A stretch of DNA of 64,000 nucleotides. Source: UBA5070 sp035913415 (GTDB taxonomy: Bacteria > Fibrobacterota > Fibrobacteria > UBA5070). Both the position numbers and the translations under genes were made by a program. Of the stretch, positions 1-7,917 are shown piece by piece. The stretch's first letter is position 1, and each line of letters begins with the position of its first letter. Where the stretch lies: assembly GCA_035913415.1 (NCBI GenBank), contig JAMIIV010000045.1, positions 52,244-116,243 of the forward strand. The letters run 5' to 3'. The notes beneath the pieces are model-generated. The model saw only the letters and a list, made by a program, of their open reading frames with translations, did not search any database and was not told the DNA's origin.

Positions 1-191
1 GGGCCCTGCGGATTTCGCAGTCCACCCGCCCAGTCTTCGAGCGGATCATGAGCCCGGACGGCCGGACCGCCGCGCGCCTGGTGTGGAACCTCTCCGAGAA
101 CGGATGGACCGCCAACGTCCCGTCGCTGCATCCAGGTCTGTGGCTGGTGACCGGCGCGACCGGATCACGCGAGGTGCTGATCCCTCGTTGA
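1..191 (+). CDS. C-terminal end of a secreted protein (sorting-domain-like tail), 5' truncated
   Basis: The frame starting at base 3 stays open to a TGA at 189-191 and encodes 62 residues; the start lies outside the window. The tail has the look of a type IX secretion/FlgD-like C-terminal domain: a short strand, a 'SPDGR' turn, a tryptophan strand, then PGLWLVTG and a final REVLIPR strand. The same pattern (D/PxGR, hydrophobic strand, G-x-LLV, final basic strand) ends the secreted proteins at 10625-12874, 15521-17776 and 24718-27141. The protein is therefore probably exported; its main function is not visible. The family assignment of the tail is by pattern only. Confidence 0.55.
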   Translation, partial: ALRISQSTRPVFERIMSPDGRTAARLVWNLSENGWTANVPSLHPGLWLVTGATGSREVLIPR

Positions 192-325
192 GCCTCCCGG
201 CCCCCTCCGAAATCCACCGCAGCCCCGACGCCGGGGCGCGGAACGGCGATCCCGCCCCGACGCCTCCGGTGTTCGGGGCTATTTTTCGAGCGTCACCTCC
301 TTTATCGGAAAATGGGGATCCATCC

Positions 326-1666
326 ATGGCCACGCTCAACGAGATTTTCGCCCCCCGCCTCCAGCGTCTGGGCATCACCCTGCCGGACATTCTCCTGCCC
401 AAGTCCGGCACCGACCTGTCCAAATGGGCCGTCGTGGCCTGCGACCAGTACACTTCCGACCACGCCTACTGGAACCAGGTCGACACCATCGTCGGCGACG
501 CCCCTTCCACCGTGCGCATCACCTTGCCGGAGATCTTCCTCGAACAGCCTGGCATCGAGGGTCGCATCGCCAAGATCCACGAAGCCATGGCCGACTACCA
601 GGCCCGCGGCATCCTGGAGAACCAGGGCGAAGGACTGATCTACCTCAAGCGCACCACCGAGCACTCCGGCACCCGCGAGGGCATCGTGTTCGCCATGGAT
701 CTGGAGCGCTACGACTACGCCCGCGACTCCAAGAGCCTGATCCGCGCCACCGAGGGCACCATTGTCGACCGCATCCCGCCCCGCCTGGCCGTGCGCCGTG
801 CCGCGCCGCTGGAACTGCCCCACATCATGATCCTGATCGACGACCCCGAACGCGGCATCGTCGAAGCGCTGGCCGCCAAGACCTCCGAGCTGGAGCCCGC
901 CTACGACATCGACCTGATGCAGCAGGGCGGCAAACTGCAGGGCTGGCATCTGCGCAAATCCGAGGACATCGACGCGCTCCTGACCAAGCTGGAAACCCTC
1001 CTGGACAAGACAATTTCCGTCCAGGGCGAGACCCCCCTGTTCTGGGCCATGGGCGACGGCAACCACAGCCTGGCCACCGCCAAGGCCCGCTGGGAAGAGA
1101 TCAAAAAGGAACTGGCCGCCACCGGGGTGGCCCAGGCCGAGATCCTGGCCCACCCCGCGCGCTTCGCTCTGGCCGAGATCGTGAACATCCACTCGCCGGG
1201 CCTGTTCTTCGAGCCCATCCACCGTGCGGTGTTCACCAAGGAAGTCGCCGAGCTCACCGAGACCGTGCTTTCGGAGGCCACCGCCGAAGTCACGCAGATC
1301 CGCGAGGAAGACCTGCAGAAGCTGCTGGTGTCGCCCGAGGGCCAGAACAAGGCCGGGTACTTCGACGGCAAGAACTGGTATGCGCTGTCCTACAAGGGAA
1401 AGAAGCTCCCGACGGCCAAGGTGGACGAGCTCTTCGCGCGATTCCAGCAGTCCGACAAGGCCGCGCGCATCGACTTCATCCACGGCTGGGAAGACACCAA
1501 GAAGCTGGTCCCGGAAGGCGCCGCGGTGTTCTTCACCCCCGTGATCGCCCGCGAGCGCCTGTTCCCCTGGGTCCAGGAGAACGGCCCCCTGCCCAAGAAG
1601 AGCTTCTCGATGGGACACGCCGAAGAAAAGCGCTACTACGTCGAGGCCCGCCGCATCATCAAATAA
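326..1666 (+). CDS. DUF1015 family protein
   Basis: A 446-residue soluble protein of the DUF1015 family, whose biochemical role is unsettled. It carries the family's typical features: an N-terminal SKWAVVACDQYTSD segment (about residue 31), a GLIYLKRTTE strand, and the signature MGDGNHSLATAKA near residue 240. The frame is open further upstream, but family similarity begins at MATLNEIFAPRL, so ATG 326 was chosen; a GGGGA sequence lies 7 nt before it. A TATTTTTC octamer at 280-287 could be the promoter, giving a leader of about 35 nt. It is transcribed alone; the next gene is convergent and about 440 bp away. Confidence 0.85.
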   Translation: MATLNEIFAPRLQRLGITLPDILLPKSGTDLSKWAVVACDQYTSDHAYWNQVDTIVGDAPSTVRITLPEIFLEQPGIEGRIAKIHEAMADYQARGILENQGEGLIYLKRTTEHSGTREGIVFAMDLERYDYARDSKSLIRATEGTIVDRIPPRLAVRRAAPLELPHIMILIDDPERGIVEALAAKTSELEPAYDIDLMQQGGKLQGWHLRKSEDIDALLTKLETLLDKTISVQGETPLFWAMGDGNHSLATAKARWEEIKKELAATGVAQAEILAHPARFALAEIVNIHSPGLFFEPIHRAVFTKEVAELTETVLSEATAEVTQIREEDLQKLLVSPEGQNKAGYFDGKNWYALSYKGKKLPTAKVDELFARFQQSDKAARIDFIHGWEDTKKLVPEGAAVFFTPVIARERLFPWVQENGPLPKKSFSMGHAEEKRYYVEARRIIK

Positions 1667-1676
1667 GATGGCCTGT

Positions 1677-1997
1677 CTCGGGGCGCATCCTTGCTCCCCG
1701 AGACACTTGCCGTCCCAACCGCGGACGGCGGCGGTCCCGTGTCGCGGCGGCTGCATCCCCGATCCAGGCCATCTTGTTCTGGTCTCGGGGCGCACACGTC
1801 CTTCGGTGGTCGAGCCTGTCGAGACCCACCGAGTTGCATTTGTTGCCTTGCTCCCCGAGACACTTGCCGTCCCAACCGCGGACGGCGGCGGTCTTGTGTC
1901 GCTACGGCTGCAGACCCCGATCCAGGCCATCTTGTTCTGGTCTCGGGGCGCACACGCCCTTCGGTGGTCGAGCCGGTCGAGACCCACCGACTTGCAG
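1677..1997. repeat. 157-bp-period tandem intergenic repeat with REP-like ends
   Basis: Two near-identical copies of about 150 bp lie at 1691-1840 and 1848-1997 (period 157), differing at under ten positions. Each starts TTGCTCCCCGAGACACTTGC and ends in a palindromic GGTCGAGCCxGTCGAGACC. A third partial copy (GTCTCGGGGCGCA) precedes the first, at about 1677. CTCCCCGAGAC and GTCTCGGGG inside the unit are inverted repeats, so long hairpins can form. The stretch 1667-2107 between convergent genes holds nothing else recognisable. Reading frames across it are compositionally GC-driven and show no family features. Confidence 0.8.
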
Positions 1998-2107
1998 GAA
2001 GGACGCAGTGTCGTACGGGCCCGGGGACCTCTTCACACCCGCGTGAGGTCAGGTTCCGGACTTGGCCCAATGGATTACCGCGCCAAACGCTGGCATAGAC
2101 CTCGGCG

Positions 2108-3307
2108 TCAATCCGACCGGGAAAGCCCGGAGCGCACGATCGACTCCAGGCTGGACAACTCCGCTCGCAGCGACGCGTTGGTCACCGCGGTGGAGTCGCC
2201 CCTGGGGTGGACCACCAGGATCCGGAGCCAGGTTCCGGTCGGGAGCCTCGACTCCTGCCAGCTTCCCTCCAGGGGAAGATCCAGGCGCCGCACATGCTCC
2301 AGCGCGGAATCGAGTCCCTCTCCGAGGGACGCCCGGGGAATGGACTGCACAACGATCGTATCGCGGAAATCCAACCGCGTCACCTGGACGGGGATCGAGT
2401 CTCCACCCTCCAGATCGGCGGAGAATTCCATGCTGCCGCCTCCGGTGCGTTGGAACACGATGCGGCGCCGCACGACCGGTGGCACGGGAAGATCGCGGAC
2501 GAACACGGCCAGATCGTCTCCCGTCGCCGAATCCCGCAGGAGGAGCCGCTCCGGAGTGAAACACCCGGGAGCCAAGAGGATCCAGCGCAACGGACGCCCC
2601 AGAAGGGCGTGTACGCCCGACTCGATCCCGCGAAGGGTCTGGGCCGACGAGGTGTCCTCGCAGTACATGAGCGTCTGCATGGCGCTGAGCGTCAAATTTT
2701 GACTGTCACCCCTCCAGCTTCCGGACAGATGGTTGCATCCGTCCGACCCGAACAGGCTGCCGTCGGCACGCAGCTCCAGGGGCACGACCTGCAGAAGGGG
2801 GCCGGACTCGGAAGAAAATTGCGCAGGGAGACGCTCCAGGTACCACTGGCCTTGCAGATTGCCCATGCCCGCCGTGTCCGCTCCCGACCCGGTCGAGTCG
2901 ATCACGATCTCCAGATCGAGGCCTCCGTCTGCCGGACGCAGGACCACCCGTGCCTGGGTGGTGATGCCCGGCACGATGGTCACCTGCGTGGAGCCTGCGT
3001 AGCGGGCGATGCCACCCCGCACGAGCAGGACATCGACCGCCCACGCCCCTGCCTGGAGCCCTTCCACCGTGGCGATCGAGGCCAGGCCGACGCGTTGCTC
3101 GCGTGTCTCGGTGCCGCTGGACAGGCGGATCACCAGGGAGTCGACCTGCATGGACAGCGCTTCGATCTGCGTCGAGGAGAGGCGGAACGCGACCCCACCC
3201 GAGCGCAGATCGTCCACCTTCCCGGAGCCCGTGGAGCTGGAACGATCGCAGCCGGTGACGGCCAGGAGGGGGAGGCAGAGGGCCAGCAGGGCGAGGGTTG
3301 ATCTCAT
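2108..3307 (-). CDS. META (HslJ/DUF306) domain lipoprotein
   Basis: A predicted lipoprotein of 399 residues. The start ATG 3307 gives a clean signal, MRSTLALLALCLPLLAVTGC, with the lipobox cysteine at residue 20 and a Ser/Gly-rich tether after it. Residues 30-150 form a beta-rich region that may contact the envelope. Residues about 170-280 match the META/HslJ fold: LQGQWYLERL, then GSDGCNHLSGSW, then a late MQTLMYC segment, which is the usual GCN...SG...T.M.C pattern. The last 120 residues are unassigned. META proteins are small envelope-stress or protein-binding domains; the role here is unknown. A TATCGTTG octamer at 3359-3366 is a candidate promoter. It is divergent from the histidine kinase gene. 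Confidence 0.75.
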   Translation of the reverse strand: MRSTLALLALCLPLLAVTGCDRSSSTGSGKVDDLRSGGVAFRLSSTQIEALSMQVDSLVIRLSSGTETREQRVGLASIATVEGLQAGAWAVDVLLVRGGIARYAGSTQVTIVPGITTQARVVLRPADGGLDLEIVIDSTGSGADTAGMGNLQGQWYLERLPAQFSSESGPLLQVVPLELRADGSLFGSDGCNHLSGSWRGDSQNLTLSAMQTLMYCEDTSSAQTLRGIESGVHALLGRPLRWILLAPGCFTPERLLLRDSATGDDLAVFVRDLPVPPVVRRRIVFQRTGGGSMEFSADLEGGDSIPVQVTRLDFRDTIVVQSIPRASLGEGLDSALEHVRRLDLPLEGSWQESRLPTGTWLRILVVHPRGDSTAVTNASLRAELSSLESIVRSGLSRSD

Positions 3308-3480
3308 GGCGTGCGCCTGGGGTGGGGGTGAGGGGACGTGCGCCGGGGGGGCGCAGGTCAACGATACTCCCCTTGTCCATTCCTCCACGACTCGCTGGGC
3401 GGCACCCCCGAGGAATCCGTTCCCCGCCGGGAAACAGGCCGGCCTGTCGAAGTCGCGGCGGGAATGCGACCTTTCGGGGC

Positions 3481-4851
3481 ATGAAGCCTTCTCGGTCGCG
3501 ACCTCGGCCTTCGATCCTCGCCCTGCTCGTCACGCTTTTGTGTGCCGCCACCACGACGTTCGCCCATCTGGTCGACCCGTTCTTCACCGGGGCGCACCTG
3601 GAGCTGTTCTTCCTAACACTGGTGGTGGTGGTCTCCGCGCTCTGGGGGCGCTGGCCAGGCATCCTCGCCGCCTCGTTGGCGACCCTCTGCTACGATTTCT
3701 TCTTCCTCGCTCCGCGCTACTCCCTGCGCGTCTCCGGCCCCGATGTCCTCTCCTTGTTGCTGTTGCTGGGTGTGGCCATCCTCGTGGGGACCATGGCCGC
3801 CCGACTTCGCCGGGAAGCCCTGGTCGCACGCCAAGGCAGGGAGACCGCCCAAGCGACCTCCCGCCTGGCCCGCGACCTGGCGGGTGCCCTGACCGCCGAC
3901 CAGGCGGTGGACATGGCGATCAAACGCATCCGCGAAACCCACGACTGGAGCCCGATCTTCCACCCCGGGATGGAGCCTCCGATCCTGGCGGCCGGATGGG
4001 ATGTGTTGCCCCTGCGTGCACCCAGGAAGGTCCGCGGCCACCTCGCCATCCCACCCGAGGCCATCGCCTCCCTGGACCGCGACCTCCTGCAGGCTTGGGG
4101 CTCGCTTCTGGGCCTGTCGCTGGAGCGCATCCACTTCGTGGAGGTCGCACGCGAAGCGCTCCTGCGGATGGAGGGAGAAAGGCTTCGCGGACACATCCTG
4201 TCTACATTGTCGCACGACCTGCGGACGCCCCTGACGTCGATCGTCGCCCAGGCGCAGAGGATTCAGGAAGGGGTACGCAAGGGTGCGCCCCCCGACGAGC
4301 TCGAGGGATGCGCGACGGGACTCCTCGAGGAATCGCGCCGGATGTCCGATCTGGTGGGGAACCTGCTCGAATTGTCCCGCCTGCAGTCGGGGGGAGTGCA
4401 ACTGCGGCAGGAGTGGAACGCCATCCAGGAGCTGGCCGAATCCGCCCTTCGGCATCGGCGGACCCATCTCGAGGGCCGGCCGATCCAGGTCGACATCCCC
4501 GACGATCTTCCGTTGGCCTGGTGCGACGGCATCCTCCTCGAGAGGGTGCTGGTCAACCTGCTCGACAACGCCGGACGCCACACGCCCGCGGGCACCCCAC
4601 TGCGCTTGTGGGCCCGTCTGGAGCAGGATGGTCTCTCCTGCGGAATCGACGACCAAGGCCCCGGCTTCCCCCTGGACAGCCTGGCGCAAGATGCCGGACG
4701 CGGAGGCATCGGGCTGTCGCTGTGTCGCGCCATCGCCAAGGCCCACGGAGGCGAATTGCGGCTGGAGTCCGGCCCCGGAGGCGGCGCGCGGGTGTTTCTG
4801 CTGCTTCCCCAACAACCTCCCCCACCGGAAGACCCTGTCGAGGAGGTCTGA
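3481..4851 (+). CDS. KdpD-like short sensor histidine kinase (DUF4118)
   Basis: A membrane sensor kinase of 456 residues. Residues about 10-105 hold four closely spaced membrane segments typical of the DUF4118 domain of KdpD. A GAF-like region follows, then HisKA with the phosphoacceptor in STLSHDLRTPLTSI (about residue 245). The catalytic domain has an N box (LVNLLDNAGRHTP), G1 (DDQGPGF) and G2 (GRGGIGLSLCRAIAKAHGG). The N-terminal universal-stress/KdpD domain of full-length KdpD (about 890 residues) is absent. The start MKPSRSRP is the only one that puts the first helix at the N-terminus. It is followed 100 bp later by a KdpE-like regulator and then a potassium transporter, so turgor or K+ sensing is the likely job. 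Confidence 0.85.
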   Translation: MKPSRSRPRPSILALLVTLLCAATTTFAHLVDPFFTGAHLELFFLTLVVVVSALWGRWPGILAASLATLCYDFFFLAPRYSLRVSGPDVLSLLLLLGVAILVGTMAARLRREALVARQGRETAQATSRLARDLAGALTADQAVDMAIKRIRETHDWSPIFHPGMEPPILAAGWDVLPLRAPRKVRGHLAIPPEAIASLDRDLLQAWGSLLGLSLERIHFVEVAREALLRMEGERLRGHILSTLSHDLRTPLTSIVAQAQRIQEGVRKGAPPDELEGCATGLLEESRRMSDLVGNLLELSRLQSGGVQLRQEWNAIQELAESALRHRRTHLEGRPIQVDIPDDLPLAWCDGILLERVLVNLLDNAGRHTPAGTPLRLWARLEQDGLSCGIDDQGPGFPLDSLAQDAGRGGIGLSLCRAIAKAHGGELRLESGPGGGARVFLLLPQQPPPPEDPVEEV

Positions 4852-4937
4852 ACCGCCGCGCCTCCCTCGCCGCCGTTTGCGTGTTGTTTACGCCCCCGGC
4901 CGGATTGTTGACGCCACGGCACGGCCCCGGGAAGCGA

Positions 4938-4945
4938 TACTTTAC
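4938..4945 (+). promoter_or_regulatory. Candidate -10 element (TACTTTAC) before the KdpE-like gene
   Basis: The octamer lies 6 nt before ATG 4952 and no Shine-Dalgarno sequence is visible. It belongs to the TAnnTT group seen repeatedly before starts in this window and would give a leaderless transcript. The last two bases fit the consensus less well than in other copies. Confidence 0.4.
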
Positions 4946-4951
4946 CCCATC

Positions 4952-5716
4952 ATGGACACCCACGAACCCGGCAACGAAGGCCTCGGTGCGCCCCCTCTCC
5001 CGGGAGAGCGCCGCACCATCCTGGTGGTCGAGGACGACAAGGCCATCTTGAAGCTGCTGCGCGACGTGCTCGCCGAACAGGGGCACGTGGTCCTCCAGGC
5101 GTCGACGGCTCGCTCCGGCCTGGTCGAAGCCGGATCGCGTCGTCCGGACCTCGCGATCCTCGATCTCGGGCTGCCCGACCTGGACGGCAAGGAGTTCCTG
5201 CGCGACCTCCGCACCTGGTCCCGCATGCCTGTACTGGTCTTGTCAGCCCGGGGCGCCGAGACCGAGAAGGTGCTGGCCCTGGACATGGGAGCCGACGACT
5301 ACCTCTCCAAACCCTTCGGCGTCCCCGAACTGCTGGCTCGCATCCGCTCCCTCCTGCGCCGCCACCAAGGCGCTCTCGCCGAGTCGGGTCCGTGTTTCCG
5401 GCTTGGATCGGTTCGCCTGGACCTGGCCGCGCGGACGGCCCGGCGCGAGGGCGAGACGATCCACCTGACACCCGTGGAATTCAAGCTGCTGGCCGAGCTT
5501 GTCCGCGGCGAAGGACGGATTCTGACCCAATCCCATCTGCTTCGCGAGGTCTGGGGGCCGTCCCACTCGGCCCATTCCCATTACCTGCGCATCTTCCTGG
5601 CCCGACTGCGTAGGAAACTCGAGATCGACCCGGCCCAGCCACGACACCTGCTGACGGAAATCGGCGTCGGCTACCGATGCATCTGCGAACGCGAGGAATC
5701 TCCCGCGACGGACTGA
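4952..5716 (+). CDS. KdpE-like OmpR-family response regulator
   Basis: A 254-residue DNA-binding response regulator. The receiver domain (about residues 22-140) has the acidic pair in VVEDDK, the phosphoacceptor Asp71 in ILDLGLPDLDG, the Ser/Thr switch in VLVLSAR and Lys120 in YLSKPF. The C-terminal winged helix (about 150-245) ends LLTEIGVGYRC, the ending typical of KdpE. It has a 20-residue N-terminal extension ahead of the receiver. Its partner is the upstream KdpD-like kinase, and the probable target is the downstream KimA-like transporter, since no kdpFABC genes are in the window. It may have its own promoter, because a TACTTTAC octamer lies 6 nt before the start. Confidence 0.88.
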   Translation: MDTHEPGNEGLGAPPLPGERRTILVVEDDKAILKLLRDVLAEQGHVVLQASTARSGLVEAGSRRPDLAILDLGLPDLDGKEFLRDLRTWSRMPVLVLSARGAETEKVLALDMGADDYLSKPFGVPELLARIRSLLRRHQGALAESGPCFRLGSVRLDLAARTARREGETIHLTPVEFKLLAELVRGEGRILTQSHLLREVWGPSHSAHSHYLRIFLARLRRKLEIDPAQPRHLLTEIGVGYRCICEREESPATD

Positions 5717-5821
5717 CCGCATCGAACCCGGCTCGTCCCCCAATACCTCAAAACGAGATCGCGCCCCCTTCCAGCGAGGTAACGGGCGGGTCTCGCGCCA
5801 TGCGCGAAAGGACCACATCCC

Positions 5822-7831
5822 ATGGACCTCGAACCTACCGTTCCCGCCCCCGACCTGGGCCGGGGCCCCGAAGGGCTGTTGCGCCGTCTGCGGCACCGCG
5901 TCCTCGGATCCGCTCGCGATCCTTTCGACCGGTCCATCTTCCACAAGCTCTCGCTGCTGCCCTTCTTCGCCTGGGTGGGTCTGGGCGCCGACGGGTTGTC
6001 GTCTTCGTGCTACGGACCCGCCGAGGCCTTCCTGGCCTTGGGCGACCACCACGCCCTGGCCCTGCTGGTGGCCCTCGGAACAGCCCTCACGGTCCTGGTC
6101 ATCTCCGCATCGTACGGCCAGATCATCGAGCTGTTCCCCACCGGGGGCGGCGGCTACCTGGTCGCCTCACGACTGTTGTCCCCCAAATGGGGAATGGTCT
6201 CCGGCTCGGCCCTCATCATCGACTACGTGCTCACGATCGCGCTGTCGGTGGCGGCCTCCGGCGACGCCGTGTTCAGTTTCATTCCCGCGTCGTGGCAATG
6301 GGCCCGTTTCCCCTTCGAGATCCTCGCCTTGGTGCTTCTGGCGGGACTGAATCTACGCGGCGCCAAGGAGTCGGTGGGAGCCCTGGTCCCGATCTTCCTC
6401 GTGTTCGTGGCCACCCATCTCGCCGCCATCGCCTGGGCCTTGGGGTCGCGGCTTCCCGAAATGGGTGCCTTGGCCGTCTCCACCTCCTCCGAAATGGCCA
6501 CGTCCACCCAAACCCTCGGGATTCTCCCTCTGGCCCTGCTGGTGATGCGGGCCTACTCCATGGGCGCCGGAACTTTCACCGGCATCGAAGCCGTCTCGAA
6601 CGGGCTGCCTCTGCTGCGGGAGCCGAAGGTGCGCACCGGCAAGCGGACCATGCTCTACATGGCGGTGTCGCTCTCCTTCACCGCCTTCGGTCTGATGGTC
6701 GCCTACCTCCTCTACCGTGTGGAACACGTCCCCGGGAAGACCCTCAACGCGGTGCTCTTCGAATCCATGACCGCCGGGTGGGGATCCTGGGGCGCCGCCC
6801 TGGTGACGGTGGCGTTGCTCTCGGAAGGAGCACTCCTGTTCGTCGCCGCGCAGGCGGGGTTCCTCGACGGCCCCCGGGTGCTTTCGAACATGGCCCTCGA
6901 CCGCTGGTTACCCTCGCGGTTCGCACACCTCTCCGACCGGCTCGTGACCCAGAACGGCGTGCTGACGATGTTCCTCGCCTCGCTTGGCGCACTCGTCCTC
7001 AGCCGCGGCGACGTCTCGTTCCTGGTGATCCTCTATTCCATCAACGTCTTCATCACCTTCACCCTCTCGCAGTTGGGCATGCTGCTGCATTGGTGGCGCT
7101 CACGCCGCGACGGCCCCTGGAAGAAGCGGATGGCCATCGCGGGAACGGGCTTCCTGCTCTCGGCTTCCATCCTGGGATTCGTGCTGTTCGAGAAGTTCGC
7201 CGAAGGGGGATGGCTGACCTTGGGCATCACGGCCGGATTTGCGGGGACAGCCTTGCTGGTCAAGCGGCACTACCACAACACGTCGCAGACCCTGCGCCGC
7301 CTCGACTCGCTGGTTCGCGCCGCCGATCTCTCCCCGCGTGCCCCCTCTCTCGAAGCTCCTCCGCCCGATCCCAAAGGCCGCACGGCGGTGCTGCTGGTCA
7401 ACGGATGGAACGGCCTGGGCTTGCACTCGATGCTGGCGATCCTGCGCTTGTACGGCGATTTCTACCGCAACTGGGTGGTGCTGCACGTGGGCATCCTGGA
7501 CGCGGGCAATTTCAAGGGGGCCGACGAGGTCGACGGACTGCGACGCCATGCCGAGCAGGAAACGGAACGCTATGTGGACTACCTGCGCGGCAACGGTCGC
7601 AGCGCCGAAGGTCGCACCCTGGTGCAGGCCGACGTGGTGGACGCGCTGGAGGAACTGGCCGTGCAGACGGCGCGCGACTATCCGCGTTCGGTGTTCTTCG
7701 GAGGGCAACTCGTGTTCCGTCGCGAGAACCTCTGGACGCGCATGCTCCACAACAACGTGGTCTTCGCGATCCAGCGCCGCCTCTACGTGCGGGGACTGCC
7801 CTTCATGGTCCTGCCCATCCGGGTCGACTGA
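5822..7831 (+). CDS. KimA-like APC-superfamily potassium transporter
   Basis: A 669-residue polytopic protein with about 12 membrane segments (residues 45-490) and a cytosolic C-terminal domain of about 170 residues. The N-terminal block LPFFAWVGLGADGLSSSCYG and the GGGGYLVASRLL loop resemble the KimA/YdaO branch of the KUP/APC transporters, which import K+ with protons; Bacillus KimA is about 607 residues. Neighbouring kdpDE-like genes support potassium as substrate. ATG 5822 has AAAGGA 9 nt upstream. The 105-bp gap after the response regulator shows no ydaO (c-di-AMP) riboswitch consensus. A related amino-acid or other cation carrier cannot be excluded. Confidence 0.75.
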   Translation: MDLEPTVPAPDLGRGPEGLLRRLRHRVLGSARDPFDRSIFHKLSLLPFFAWVGLGADGLSSSCYGPAEAFLALGDHHALALLVALGTALTVLVISASYGQIIELFPTGGGGYLVASRLLSPKWGMVSGSALIIDYVLTIALSVAASGDAVFSFIPASWQWARFPFEILALVLLAGLNLRGAKESVGALVPIFLVFVATHLAAIAWALGSRLPEMGALAVSTSSEMATSTQTLGILPLALLVMRAYSMGAGTFTGIEAVSNGLPLLREPKVRTGKRTMLYMAVSLSFTAFGLMVAYLLYRVEHVPGKTLNAVLFESMTAGWGSWGAALVTVALLSEGALLFVAAQAGFLDGPRVLSNMALDRWLPSRFAHLSDRLVTQNGVLTMFLASLGALVLSRGDVSFLVILYSINVFITFTLSQLGMLLHWWRSRRDGPWKKRMAIAGTGFLLSASILGFVLFEKFAEGGWLTLGITAGFAGTALLVKRHYHNTSQTLRRLDSLVRAADLSPRAPSLEAPPPDPKGRTAVLLVNGWNGLGLHSMLAILRLYGDFYRNWVVLHVGILDAGNFKGADEVDGLRRHAEQETERYVDYLRGNGRSAEGRTLVQADVVDALEELAVQTARDYPRSVFFGGQLVFRRENLWTRMLHNNVVFAIQRRLYVRGLPFMVLPIRVD

Positions 7832-7917
7832 CCTGCCGTGCGGGAACGCTGACAGCACCAGCGCGGATTGCGACCTTGTGTGCAACGCCCTCCAGCCCCG
7901 CATCCGGAAGACTTCCC

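Noticed and set aside
302..1987. Long open frame antisense to the DUF1015 gene, and similar long antisense frames across the window
   Set aside because: High GC content leaves opposite and shifted frames open. Their translations are low-complexity Arg/Gly/Pro or His/Gln-rich with no family motif, and each overlaps a gene with clear motifs.
1998..2107. Possible small gene between the tandem repeat and the META lipoprotein
   Set aside because: No start with a ribosome-binding site and no plausible small protein; the sequence looks like plain convergent spacer.
4908..4945. TTGACG as a -35 box paired with the element before the KdpE-like gene
   Set aside because: The spacing to TACTTT is 24 bp, too long for a sigma70 pair, and no comparable box recurs before the other TAnnTT elements.
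5717..5821. c-di-AMP (ydaO) riboswitch expected before a KimA-like gene
   Set aside because: The gap is only 105 bp and lacks the conserved ydaO core sequences; no convincing pairing pattern was found.
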